From Anodontia alba (lineage: Eukaryota; Mollusca; Bivalvia; Lucinida; Lucinidae), in contig OZ024827.1 of NCBI GenBank assembly GCA_964016985.1, positions 113,929,411 to 113,993,410 of the forward strand: a stretch of 64,000 nucleotides of DNA, given 5' to 3'. The notes beneath the pieces were generated by a model that had not been told where the DNA came from, searched no databases, and saw nothing but the letters and a program-made list of their open reading frames with translations. This document shows positions 24,122 through 32,850 of the stretch, piece after piece. How positions within the stretch are numbered: the stretch's first letter is position 1; each line of letters opens with the position of its first letter. A program made the position numbers and the translations under genes.

Positions 24122-24656
24122 ACAATCATGAGTACAGCGGACGACTGCGAATTTGTGAGAAAGATTGTGGAGAAGTCGGAAAAATATATATGTGCGGAGC
24201 TGGTAAAATTACAGCGAGAGGTCAGAAGTGGTCTGAATCATTAAAAGGATGTCACACAAATATGAAGGCACAAGATGCTAAAATTAAAAAACTGGAAACG
24301 GCACTTCAGGTACAGGACCATAAGATAAGCACTTTACAAACCGAAAAACAGGGTCTTTTAGAACAAGTGGAAGCGTTAAAAGCTCAGATAGAGAATTCTA
24401 ATGCGCACAGTGCGTGCAAATTAACAATACAGAAGGCGTTTGCGTCGGCGTTACAAAGTGTTCTGCCTAATGATAATCAACCTTCCATGGATACGAGTGT
24501 ATTAGAAACATCAGTAGTACAACAACTACCGCCTGAACCAATGTCATATATGGAGGTAACGAGTACGCCGCAGCAACAAGAAGCTGCACCAGTACAACTG
24601 TATCAGGCACGTCATTCTAATCTGGGAAAAAGAAAGTTTCCGTCTTCGACGTCAGA
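24122..24656 (+). CDS. Gene A, putative exon 2: coiled-coil protein
   Basis: The exon is bounded by a strong acceptor (TTTCTTTTACAAATTACAG, AG at 24,120-24,121) and a strong donor (TCAGA|GTAAGTG, GT at 24,657). The apparent stop TAA at 24,658 is part of the donor, so the protein probably continues in an unseen exon. The first ATG (24,128) opens a plausible 38-codon frame (MSTADDCEFVRKIVEKSE...) that stops at 24,242. A second frame, with an ATG at 24,262, encodes a heptad coiled coil (LETALQVQDHKISTLQ, LLEQVEALKAQIEN) followed by a Gln/Pro-rich tail with a basic GKRKF motif. The frame switch is identical in both units, so it predates the duplication: an old frameshift, an upstream ORF, or a missed junction. 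Family not recognised; role unknown. Confidence 0.5.
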
Positions 24657-25344
24657 GTAAGTGTTAATTTCCTTAATTAAATCCTCTAACATATTGAGGG
24701 AAAACAATTGTCATTTCTCACCTGAAATTTGAACTTAATGAAGGATACTTAGGATACTTTTCAACAGAACATATTTGACTTCACTTCAACTGCTGTGAAG
24801 AGAATGTATAGCGGACTTATAGACCTCGGGGTCTAACTGTTGGTTTTCTTTTGCTCCAGTATTTCTGTTGTTGTATGCTGTCGAGTCCTCAGCCTTGTTT
24901 CATCTCTGTAGTTTTTGGATTTGTATGTTCTCGGAGATGTTACACTGTTGAGTTAGGAAGCCTTCATGCGGACTAAACATAATTAATGTCTATACCGCAA
25001 CAGAAGTAAGGGCGAGGATTGTGGCCACGTAAAATCGATTTAAGCCCACCAGTGGAATTCTTTCCACTGACCGTTCCAAGGCGGTTCTTCTGTGGCGGTT
25101 TATTTATGTTATTGTTTGTTACTTATTGTGTGTATCACATGTGTCTTTTTATTTTGGATGGCCATTAAGCCATTTTGTGGGAAAGTAACTGTCCTTTTGG
25201 CCTTCCTCTGTTTAGGTTTTCATTATGGTCTGGTCGCTTCGTGTTTGTATTTCTTTCCCTTTGGTGTCTTTGGTGGGGGGAGTAAGTTAATTGTATCGAT
25301 TCCTGATCTTTGTTTTACTTCTACTTTTTTATAAAAACTCCATG
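24657..25344 (+). other. Downstream intron or 3' region of gene A
   Basis: The stretch begins with GTAAGTG and contains another acceptor-like TTTTCTTTTGCTCCAG near 24,859. The phrase CACTGACCGTTCCAAGGCGG near 25,070 has the look of a dispersed repeat. An 80-codon hydrophobic frame (25,092-25,334) starts at GTG, not ATG, and is not convincing as a gene. No next exon could be assigned. Confidence 0.35.
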
Positions 25345-25535
25345 TCCTTCATCATAGAGTAGATTTTATTTTCTAGTCATTTGGAATCATGGATGTAGAA
25401 ATCTGAAAAAATACTTGAGGTTCACTGATGAAGTCTTATTGGCTTAAACTAGCAAGTCGTGTCCAGAAAAAGATGTAAACTCTAACTTTTAATTGCCATG
25501 TGTAGTCCTTGCTTCTGAAAGGTTATAGCATGTTT
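25345..25535 (+). mobile_element. Decayed hammerhead-ribozyme repeat, + orientation
   Basis: Landmarks of the 37-kb retrozyme occur in the same order on this strand: CATCATAGAGTAGATT, TTTGGAATCATGGAT, a hammerhead-like core at 25,419-25,464, CCAGAAAAAGATGTAAACTC, and TAGTCCTTGCTTCTGAAAGG. The core keeps CTGATGA (25,425-25,431), a pairable stem II (AGTC/GGCT around TTATT) and ACTAGCAAGT-C. The essential GAA is TAA and stem I does not pair, so it should not self-cleave. Confidence 0.7.
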
Positions 25536-25659
25536 TCTTTAATTTTTCCCTTTAAGATTTTGAAGGGAGTGAATAACCGTATTATTCTTAATGGTGAAGA
25601 TTCTTTAAAACATCCAATAATCTCATAAGGTTTAGCTACGTTTGGGTGTTCTGAGTCAC

Positions 25660-26035
25660 GACCTGTTTGGATAATCGATTAATTGATCGATAAATTCCAT
25701 AAATATGATTATCACTACTGATTTTTTGTAATCGATTATTTTATAAGTAGAATTTACCAGCCAAAGATGTTTTTAAAATATCTGGATGAGTGGCAAACAG
25801 TGCAGACCCTGATGAGACGCCGCGTTTTGCGGCGTCTCATCTGGGTCTACACTGTTTGCTCAGGCCTGTCTGTGCAAAACCCTATAGTGAAGTACAACAT
25901 ATGGTAAGTCATGTTCAGACAGAAAGCCAGACAGGTAAAATTATGACCAAATCTCCAGTGATTACTAATCGATTATCGATCGCAAAGGCATGGCTGATAA
26001 TCGATTATCATTTCAGCACCGATTAGCCAGCCCTA
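25660..26035. repeat. ATCGAT-rich repeat region around the hairpin MITE
   Basis: TAATCGATTA, TTGATCGATAA, AATCGATTATCGATCG and ATAATCGATTATC occur on both sides of the hairpin. The right side ends CACCGATTAGCCAGCCCTAG, resembling a transposon end, but no matching left end was found. Confidence 0.4.
25793..25859. mobile_element. Hairpin MITE (67 bp)
   Basis: GCAAACAGTGCAGACCC and GGGTCTACACTGTTTGC flank a perfect GATGAGACGCCGC/GCGGCGTCTCATC stem with a TTTT loop region, so nearly the whole element folds on itself. No coding capacity. An open frame reading through it (MANSADPDET...) is only the translation of this repeat. Confidence 0.8.
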
Positions 26036-26099
26036 GTTCCTGATAATTTCTATTTCAATTTGCACAAGATATTAACCATAGAAAAAATGAAAATCTGTA

Positions 26100-27010
26100 A
26101 AAATGTCAATTCAAGCAACAACAACAACAACACAAACACAATTAGGTTGTTCTAACAAGTATCCACAACATGCCCTTTCAGACTGTTAACAATAATTCAG
26201 AAGTGACTGGCAGAGACTATTTTAAGAGGTATCCACAACGATTTTCAATTATGGTTGTGGGTACTTATTAAAATTGTATTGTCGATGCAGTTGTTATGGG
26301 TATCCACAATACGCCTTACGAATAATAATAATTCTATTGGCAGAAACTGATTTTTTTTCAAATAATAATAATAACTGATTTTTTTCATATTTCTGTTCAA
26401 AACATAAATTACTGGTACTCGTTAGAACCCATTGCGACGCGGTGCTTATGGCATCCCGAAAACATTCTCACCCCCCTCGAACCCCACTAATATATAGTAA
26501 AACAGAGGTTTGCAGGGCTATACATTATTTTTTCTTATTTCTGATCTAAAACATAGTTTGTGGGTACTCGATAGAATTTCCTGAATGAGGCTGTTCTATC
26601 GAGCACCCGCAACCTGTGTTTGAAGTAGAAATATGGAAAATATCACAATTTGTAATCTTAAATGGTTACTTTATCGCCGTTAAAACTTGCAATCTATTTG
26701 TATAGGCGTGTTTCCTTATGGGGTTTCACAAATTGCATTAAAAGCAGAAATAAGAAGAAATATGTATGCCCCTGGCACTTTCGCTTTTTAATTAAGAATT
26801 TAAGTTATATAAGCGTGTTTTCGTGATGTGTTTAATTAAATACTTCATTTTATTTTGGGGTTACATAATGCATTATTTCATATCTTCAAAATAACTACTT
26901 TTCCGATGTAAAGTTTGATTTCTTCTTATTTGTACGCCAAACTTAGGTTGATGGTGCTCGTTAGAACTGCCTAAATGAAGCGATTCTAACAACTACCCAC
27001 AACCTATATC
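26100..27010. repeat. Palindromic GTGGGTACTCGTTAGAA repeat family and a second GAAAACA-end MITE
   Basis: GGGTACTCGATAGAA (26,562-26,576) faces TTCTATCGAGCACCC (26,594-26,608), an inverted repeat at 14 of 15 positions. Related phrases occur near 26,135, 26,265, 26,415 and 26,950. From 26,458 (GAAAACATTCTC) to 26,715 (AGGCGTGTTTCC) the sequence shares interior text with the MITE at 6561-6765. Confidence 0.5.
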
Positions 27011-27029
27011 TTATAGCAGTAATAAGATC

Positions 27030-27272
27030 ATCATCATCATCATTTTCTTCGTCAATATGACGGTGATGATGATGATGATGACGATCATCATCATCACCAT
27101 CATCATCATCATTTTCGTCGTCAATATGATGGTGATGATAATGATGATGATGACGATGAAGATGATGATGATGTGATAATGATGATGATGATGATGATGA
27201 TGATAATGATCATCATCATAATCATCATTATCATTGTCATCATCATTGTCATCAGCATCATTATCATCATCA
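27030..27272. repeat. GAT/ATC microsatellite with inverted blocks
   Basis: Alternating blocks of (GAT)n and (ATC)n, interrupted by CGTC and AATATGATGG. Because GAT and ATC are complementary the tract can fold on itself. Confidence 0.92.
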
Positions 27273-27279
27273 CCATCAT

Positions 27280-27431
27280 GTGTGGCGGTCGTTAAAGGCT
27301 ATCCATAGTAATTATTATAGGCTTTATTATATTTCTAGTCTCATCGTCATCATTATCATCATCATCATCATGTGTGGCGGCCGTAAAAGTCTATCCATAG
27401 TAATTATTATAGGCTTTATTATATTTCTAGT
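27280..27431. repeat. 60-bp direct repeat pair
   Basis: GTGTGGCGGTCGTTAAAGGC through TATATTTCTAGT at 27,280-27,339 recurs with three changes at 27,372-27,431. A CATCAT tract precedes each copy. Confidence 0.85.
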
Positions 27432-27504
27432 TCTTTGAGATCATTAGTTCCGTTGTTGAATGTTGACTGTGTAGGTCACCTGTGTAGGGACTAAACTTGG
27501 TAGA

Positions 27505-27690
27505 TATATTGTATAAAAGGGTAATTCATAGGAAGCAAGGAAACAGATCAAAACTGAAAACTGTAGAGTGTACAAGTTGTTTCTGGCACAGGCTAGCTAG
27601 TTTTGGCCAATTAGGCATCCAAAGGTATTTTTAAAATTCTTCAGTGGAATAAATGATCGCAAAGGACTAACAGATATAATGAAACTTCGA
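27505..27690 (-). mobile_element. Decayed hammerhead-ribozyme repeat, minus orientation
   Basis: It aligns with the 37-kb retrozyme on the same strand: TATAAAAGGGTAA, GGAAGCAAGGAA, GAGTGTACAAG, CTAGCTAGTTTTGGCCAATTAGGC and GGAATAAATGATCGCAAAGGAC. The ribozyme region at 27,584-27,626 keeps the palindromic stem III and stem II remnant but has lost CTGATGA, so it is inactive. Confidence 0.7.
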
Positions 27691-27988
27691 TGGCTCGAAT
27701 AGCTTTGGGACCACTGATATTTGTTTGAGACAGGGATAGTTTGACCCAATGAGGGTTATTCATAAATCCTCGTCAGGAGGTTTATATGTATTAAAAGTAT
27801 GATGTGTGTAGTCTTTAGAATCGCCTCACTATGGCGATTCTAATGGTTACATACAACAAACTTTTCCATGGAAATTTCCATTAAATTTCTTCATAGATTA
27901 TACCTCACTAAGTCTTGTCTGGGACTCAAAATGGGTTCGAATGAGCCATGGTAAGCGAGCAATCGGTGTTAGAGCCATCGAAGTTTCA
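27680..27988. mobile_element. MITE-like element with 17-bp inverted ends
   Basis: TGAAACTTCGATGGCTC at 27,680-27,696 is the perfect complement of GAGCCATCGAAGTTTCA at 27,972-27,988. A smaller hairpin, TAGAATCGCC/GGCGATTCTA, lies inside near 27,818-27,843. No coding frame is present. Confidence 0.6.
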
Positions 27989-28306
27989 CTGAAGTCTAGA
28001 AAATTTGGTGTCAAACGATAATCTCTCGGAAATCCGCACGCTTCGGGTGGAGACAAAGGTTTTGTCTCTAAACGTTTTGGTCATTTTTCAAAGGCACAGT
28101 GCATCAGATGGGAGATACATTGTTATATATTGTAAGTGTCACTGAGTTCAGAGGTACATGTTCACTTACTTAAAAGTTCACAAGTTATGAGAAGAATTGT
28201 TTACCTGTGTATTTGTGTTCGGAGGCACAATTTTAATCTATTTAGATTCTGAGTGTCACTGTGTTCAGAACATGCACTCCCGTATACAGTTTTGATTATA
28301 CTTTAC
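27989..28306. other. Downstream region of gene B
   Basis: Contains two copies of GAGTGTCACTG(A/T)GTTCAGA-like phrases near 28,137 and 28,252. On the minus strand a donor-like AAAG|GTAAAG lies at 28,307/28,306, four bases past the gene B stop, so a 3' UTR intron is possible. Confidence 0.45.
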
Positions 28307-28310
28307 CTTT

Positions 28311-31049
28311 CTAAAGTCTAGATAACTTTACTTTGAACGCCTTCTTTGTTCGAAACGGAATATTCTTTGACATACATTGGGTCTTGAAGTCTTCATATTT
28401 TTCCTCCAAAGTTTTCTCCTTTTTCCTAGAGACATTGTGTAATATTTCTAGCTCCTCCGTTCTCCACTTCCGTTTGATACCTCCTGTTTTAAATGCTAAA
28501 CACAATGGCTCTTGCTTTTCTATACTTGTCTCTCTCGTTTCCACTTCAACTTCATCGCCTATCTCGTTCGGTTGTGGTTCGTCTTCAACCCGTTCCGACT
28601 CTGTGCTGGTAGGTAGCTCATTTTCACCTACATCCTTTGGGAAAGTAGTTGCTTTAGAGTCCATTCGGTGGGGAATAGTGTGATGAAGGCGAAACAGTTT
28701 GAACTTATTGAAGTTTGCCATCAATAATTTACTCTGAATTTCTAAGCGTTTTAACTTATATTGATCGATCGGCATTTCACGCAGTAGTTTCTCCAAATGG
28801 GAGTAATCCACATACCAGCCATTCATCATGAGCGCAATACAAGACACGAAACACAAAACATCAATCAGTTTATTGTCCTCCAGTTTTTCGCTTTCCAACT
28901 TTTTGGTACATTTTTCGATCCACGGAAAAGTTATGTCCCTCGCAGTTTTCAGCCGGCTGGCATACACTAACCCTCGAGCTTCTAGTTGAGTTTTCACCAT
29001 ACTACAAAGGATAAGCGATGGCTGCTGTGCTCCTTGTGCTGAGTCTACAACTTTCCAAAGGCCTGAACGCCAATTCCAAGTCAAAATAGCATGCCCATGA
29101 TCGTCGTAATTCTGAATGGCAGGAAAATGTTTTAAACCTAATTCTTGAAATCCTGCTTCTAAAATTGCCTCCAATTCATGTCTAGATCCTTCCAGAATCT
29201 TACAAAGAGCTGAATAAACCATGTGTTGATGCACTCTCCTTTTCCTGCTCAGTAAAGTCACAATCTGCTTAACGGATATGGAACTATAAGCTCTCATCTT
29301 TCTGGTTACATCACTATACAAATCCTGCTGAAATTCTTCATATCTTACACATCGGCCAGCATTTGAAGCTATGTACAAATCCTTGATCAACGCGTGTAAC
29401 AGTCTTCGCCCTAAAACGCAAGGGCCACTGCAAAGAACATCGTGCATTCCTACCGACCGTTTAATTTTTTCGCAAATTAAAGGGGACTTGGTCCAAATTT
29501 CACAAGGAGGAATACTATCCTCTGACCCCATGCTTGAGCTCCAAGCATTTAATGCAAGAAATCCTAGTTGATCAGTCAAGCTAAAACTAGGATTCAGTTT
29601 TCCGGGTCCAAGACCTACAGAATAAAGGTGGCTTCGGAAACTTAAGGGATATCCCCACAGAATCTTCTCTGCTGCAAGCTCAAGCTGAAATGACTTCCAT
29701 ATCCCCTCAATATTACCTGTTGCGGAAAACTGGTCTAAAAGTTCTATCAATGATTTTGTAATCCAAAATCCAACAGTTTGAATAATTCTGTTAGTTCCCT
29801 TCTCAAACGGTACCAACATAGGATGTGTACGCAAGATGCGATCAATTTTCTCCATGTATAAACAGTCTGTTGCCAGGATACGGTCTTTAGGTTCAATCTC
29901 ACAGACAAACTCAATGCGACACGAGGCATTGTTCATCAAAGTGAAATTGCTATTCAATGTAGATATATATTTCTTTGCGTCTCGCACAAATGCATCTGCA
30001 GTTGATTTTGGAAACACCATCCCTCCTGCAATGCATCCCGATACGGGATTATATCGAGTATTTGGCCTTCGATGAGGAGTATCGACATACAATTGCACAA
30101 ATCGCAATTTGTCTGGCTGCTGCACTATTTGACGAAGTTCCGGGGATATATCCATTAATCTGCCATCTAGATTACTTTGATAACATACACAGTCTCTGAA
30201 CGATAAGCAGCTGTTTAATACGCCACGTTCACCAACAATTTCTTGTACTCCTGCACGGGACCACATCAGTTCTATTTCGTCGGATGAAATGTCAACTGCA
30301 CAGTGTATCGTCACACGTTTTATGTGTTCTCTTTTGAAATGATTTAAAGACACGCCATCTGTTGCTTTGTCCCCAAAACGAAAACAAAAACTAATTATTT
30401 CAAAGTGATTGTCGATTTCAGCTTCTTCAATACTTTTCTGAAACTCATTTAAGATCAAGCTACTGTCGTCTGGCAATACAAATAATTTTCGGACATCATT
30501 CATGTCATTCTTTGCTAATGTACGACCTATACGATCCCTCACACGGAAGAGTCTACGTTGAAATTTTGTACGTAATCTCTCAAAATATTCACAGCACATT
30601 ACCCTGTAAGATTCTTTTGTCAGTTCCCTGGTCGAGCTAACCAAACGAGGTATAACACCTACCCAGCCTTCCCATCCACCTTCATAAAAAAGTTGGAATC
30701 CAAGACTTTTCTTAAAGTTATACAACTGGCGTTCAGAAAATTTGCTTAGCTCTGTGTGTTTTTTTAGGAAGGAATAGGTGCCACGAGGAAAACTATGACA
30801 CACTGTCAAATGTCTCACCGGCATGTCAACGGCATTCCAGGTTCTAAGTTCTAAAACACAACCATCTACGTCCGGAAGGAAGTTCAAAAACGTATCTTGT
30901 TCTGCATCATCTGCTGTTGAACCACGAGCACACACGGGTTTATCTCGACCTAGGAAAGTTTCCACGCTGCCACATTTCATAAATAGGTGCTGAAAATTTC
31001 CATTCTCTTCCATAACTTCAAAAAGGCCCTCGTCATCGGAATCATCCAT
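28311..31049 (-). CDS. Gene B: orphan 912-aa protein, possible Myb/SANT-like C-terminus
   Basis: A single uninterrupted frame of 922 codons runs from 31,079 to a TAG at 28,311. The first ten codons span a splice acceptor (TTTTTGCACTTTCAG, AG at 31,059-31,058), so the likely start is the ATG at 31,049 in good context (AAAAGATGG), giving 912 residues. The protein starts with an acidic MDDSDDEG segment, has a long mixed region (about 40-815) with no motif I recognise, an acidic linker (about 817-843), and a basic end (about 856-912) with KRKWRTEELEIL and RTKKAFKVKLSRL. That spacing resembles a Myb/SANT-like helix-turn-helix, which would imply DNA binding; this is inference. No reverse transcriptase, transposase or polymerase signature is evident. 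It converges on gene A. Unbroken length argues for recent function. Confidence 0.8.
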   Translation of the reverse strand: MDDSDDEGLFEVMEENGNFQHLFMKCGSVETFLGRDKPVCARGSTADDAEQDTFLNFLPDVDGCVLELRTWNAVDMPVRHLTVCHSFPRGTYSFLKKHTELSKFSERQLYNFKKSLGFQLFYEGGWEGWVGVIPRLVSSTRELTKESYRVMCCEYFERLRTKFQRRLFRVRDRIGRTLAKNDMNDVRKLFVLPDDSSLILNEFQKSIEEAEIDNHFEIISFCFRFGDKATDGVSLNHFKREHIKRVTIHCAVDISSDEIELMWSRAGVQEIVGERGVLNSCLSFRDCVCYQSNLDGRLMDISPELRQIVQQPDKLRFVQLYVDTPHRRPNTRYNPVSGCIAGGMVFPKSTADAFVRDAKKYISTLNSNFTLMNNASCRIEFVCEIEPKDRILATDCLYMEKIDRILRTHPMLVPFEKGTNRIIQTVGFWITKSLIELLDQFSATGNIEGIWKSFQLELAAEKILWGYPLSFRSHLYSVGLGPGKLNPSFSLTDQLGFLALNAWSSSMGSEDSIPPCEIWTKSPLICEKIKRSVGMHDVLCSGPCVLGRRLLHALIKDLYIASNAGRCVRYEEFQQDLYSDVTRKMRAYSSISVKQIVTLLSRKRRVHQHMVYSALCKILEGSRHELEAILEAGFQELGLKHFPAIQNYDDHGHAILTWNWRSGLWKVVDSAQGAQQPSLILCSMVKTQLEARGLVYASRLKTARDITFPWIEKCTKKLESEKLEDNKLIDVLCFVSCIALMMNGWYVDYSHLEKLLREMPIDQYKLKRLEIQSKLLMANFNKFKLFRLHHTIPHRMDSKATTFPKDVGENELPTSTESERVEDEPQPNEIGDEVEVETRETSIEKQEPLCLAFKTGGIKRKWRTEELEILHNVSRKKEKTLEEKYEDFKTQCMSKNIPFRTKKAFKVKLSRL

Positions 31050-31084
31050 CTTTTCGTCTGAAAGTGCAAAAATGATCATTTTAA

Positions 31085-31840
31085 AGTAGGGTTTACGCCT
31101 GGAATATGGTGGGTCGTTAAGTTTGGGTATGGGTTAAGGTAATGTCGGGTTAACTTCGGAACAGGTCGGATGTCAAGGGTAAACGTTCGGGTTTTATAGA
31201 ATTCGAGACGGACTCCAGGTGGTTATGGTTGGGGTAAAGTGGGTTCAGGTCTGGGATATAGTGGTCTATAAATGGGATTTACCCAAAAGGCCAAAGTAAA
31301 GCCCTGGTAAATGTTTCAGTGGATAAGCTATGGGTAAACGTCCATGTTAACTCGGTATCAGTTCGGATAACAGGTGGGTTAAGGCTGGGTTTAAGTGGGT
31401 TCAGGGTTAGAGTTATTGGAGTTAACACTAGTAAAGGTGTCATAGTAACGGTGAAGGTAAAGCCTCGGGTTAAACTCCAAAACCAATGATAAACCCTAGT
31501 AAACATGCAGAAGTTAAAATACTGGACTGGTAAAAGTCAGAGTTAACTTGCCAAAAGGCTGGATGTTAGATGGGCTAACCAGGTTCAGATCTTTGTTATT
31601 TTCTCGGTTCACTTCCAAGCCTATAGAAAGCCATAGTATAGTGTCAGGGTTAAGGTAAACTTATGTGTTTACTCGGTTTCAGGTTGGGGTTAAGTGGTTT
31701 CAGGTCTTGCTTTTTTTGGTTATTGTCTATGCTCGCCTCTCTAAACCCCATGGTTTACCTTAGTAAAGGTGTCCGGGTTAATTTATGGGTAAAGGCAAAA
31801 GATCGGATGTCACTTTACTTAGGTTAACCCTATCATATGT
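31085..31840 (+). repeat. satC: degenerate GGGTTA/GGGTAAA repeat upstream of gene B
   Basis: GGGTTAAGG, GGGTAAACG, AGGTCGGATGTCA and TTCAGGT phrases recur irregularly from just beyond the gene B start codon. If gene B has a first exon upstream, this repeat lies in its intron. Open frames inside (31,279-31,506) are repeat translations. Confidence 0.65.
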
Positions 31841-32450
31841 ATATCATTAATAAGTATAGTCATCTTACAGCATATAAACTTATCATTGTGCATTTAATAA
31901 AGAGAAGAACGCCATGGTATATCTTAGTTTCTACTGTGAAGCTCTCGGGAACCATGTCGTTCAATAAAAGTGTGGGCATTTAATATGCGTTCCTTGCATG
32001 AGACGCATGGTCCAATGCTATGGTCTCTTTGCTGTCTTTCATGCACAGCAGATGCCATGTCTCCTATGCAGGCGTCTGGTCTAAGAGTCGTTTGCATTAG
32101 ATGGTGAATACAGGAGGTATCTAATAAACATAGAGCACAATTTACAGCAAAATAATTGATAACTGCTCTGAGCTTCTCTTGTGCATTTTAACCTCTAACA
32201 CTGTTAAAAGTAATAAATATATCTATGTATATACAAAATAGTTCTAGTAATTAACATCTCAAAAAGACGATTTTCTATTTGATTATAACGTGCTATAATA
32301 AGTTAAGCTACCAAGAATTTGGTAGAACAAAATTTCAAGTTCGAAATAATTTAACAATATTACCTCTCATTATCCAAATCAAAGAATTTCCAAAGAATAC
32401 TGGACACGATAATTTTTTATCAACACCTAATTTGACATTCCACTAAAATA
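31841..32450. other. Unique AT-rich DNA; possible gene B first exon on minus strand
   Basis: Mostly featureless. On the minus strand TTTGGATAATGAGAG|GTAATATT places a donor at 32,363-32,362, with the same TTTGGA...GAG|GTAA pattern as the exons ending at 23,195 and 39,456. Pairing it with the acceptor at 31,058 would give a ~1.3-kb intron containing satC. Confidence 0.3.
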
Positions 32451-32597
32451 AACACGTCTTCACATATCAATAGCTTCAGAAATTATGATCCGAATTAAAA
32501 AACCACGTGACAATAAGTCAAACAGTCACATGATATAAACAGTCAATCAGATCACAAAGGCTCATCAGACAGGGCTCATCTCGCCAAACTGCCTATA
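32451..32597. repeat. Module M, copy 1 (telomere-adjacent)
   Basis: AACACGTCTTCACATATCAA through CATCTCGCCAAACTGCCTAT lies directly before CCCTAA repeats. It contains CACGTGAC and GTCACATGA, an imperfect inverted pair including an E-box CACGTG. It recurs at 34,907 without CCCTAA and at 40,993 with CCCTAA. Confidence 0.75.
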
Positions 32598-32630
32598 CCC
32601 CTAACCCTAACCCTAACCCCTAACCCTACC
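32598..32630. repeat. Short interstitial telomere repeat
   Basis: About five CCCTAA hexamers, two with an extra C, follow module M and end in CCCTACCC. Confidence 0.9.
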
Positions 32631-32643
32631 CATAACGTCATCT

Positions 32644-32763
32644 TTACACTCGACCAGTAATTTTACTGCTGACCATACCAAGACGGCCATTCCTTTTTAG
32701 CTTCTCGATTTGTGCTTTGGCTACAGGCACGCGTTTTATTACGATTGTACCTTTGTCTTGCCT
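32644..32763 (-). pseudogene. Possible C-terminal remnant of a basic protein
   Basis: On the minus strand a 39-codon frame containing VIKRVPVAKAQIEKLKRNGR ends ITGRV then TAA at 32,646-32,644. A shifted frame further upstream (about 32,770-32,815) reads VKQPQAKITRASKESR. Lys/Arg-rich and protein-like, but short and broken. Family unknown. Confidence 0.3.
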
Positions 32764-32850
32764 TTACCTACTTTCTTTGCTGGCTCGTGTGATCTTGGCT
32801 TGTGGCTGTTTCACAGCAACATTTTCTGAGCATTTTCCATTATAGTCCTA

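Noticed and set aside
25092..25334. 80-codon hydrophobic, membrane-like frame
   Set aside because: Starts at GTG, in T-rich DNA likely to give hydrophobic codons by chance; no supporting splice signals.
25793..25859. CTGATGAG within the hairpin MITE as a ribozyme
   Set aside because: It is simply part of the perfect MITE stem; no core GAA or stem III.
25790..26026. 78-codon frame starting MANSADPDET
   Set aside because: Reads through the hairpin MITE and its flanks, so it is repeat-derived.
28333..30199. Open frames on the + strand across gene B
   Set aside because: Antisense shadows of the 912-codon gene, mirrored exactly in unit 2.
28311..31049. Gene B as a reverse transcriptase, transposase or integrase
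   Set aside because: No YADD-type, DDE-type or recombinase motif could be found by eye; left as an orphan.
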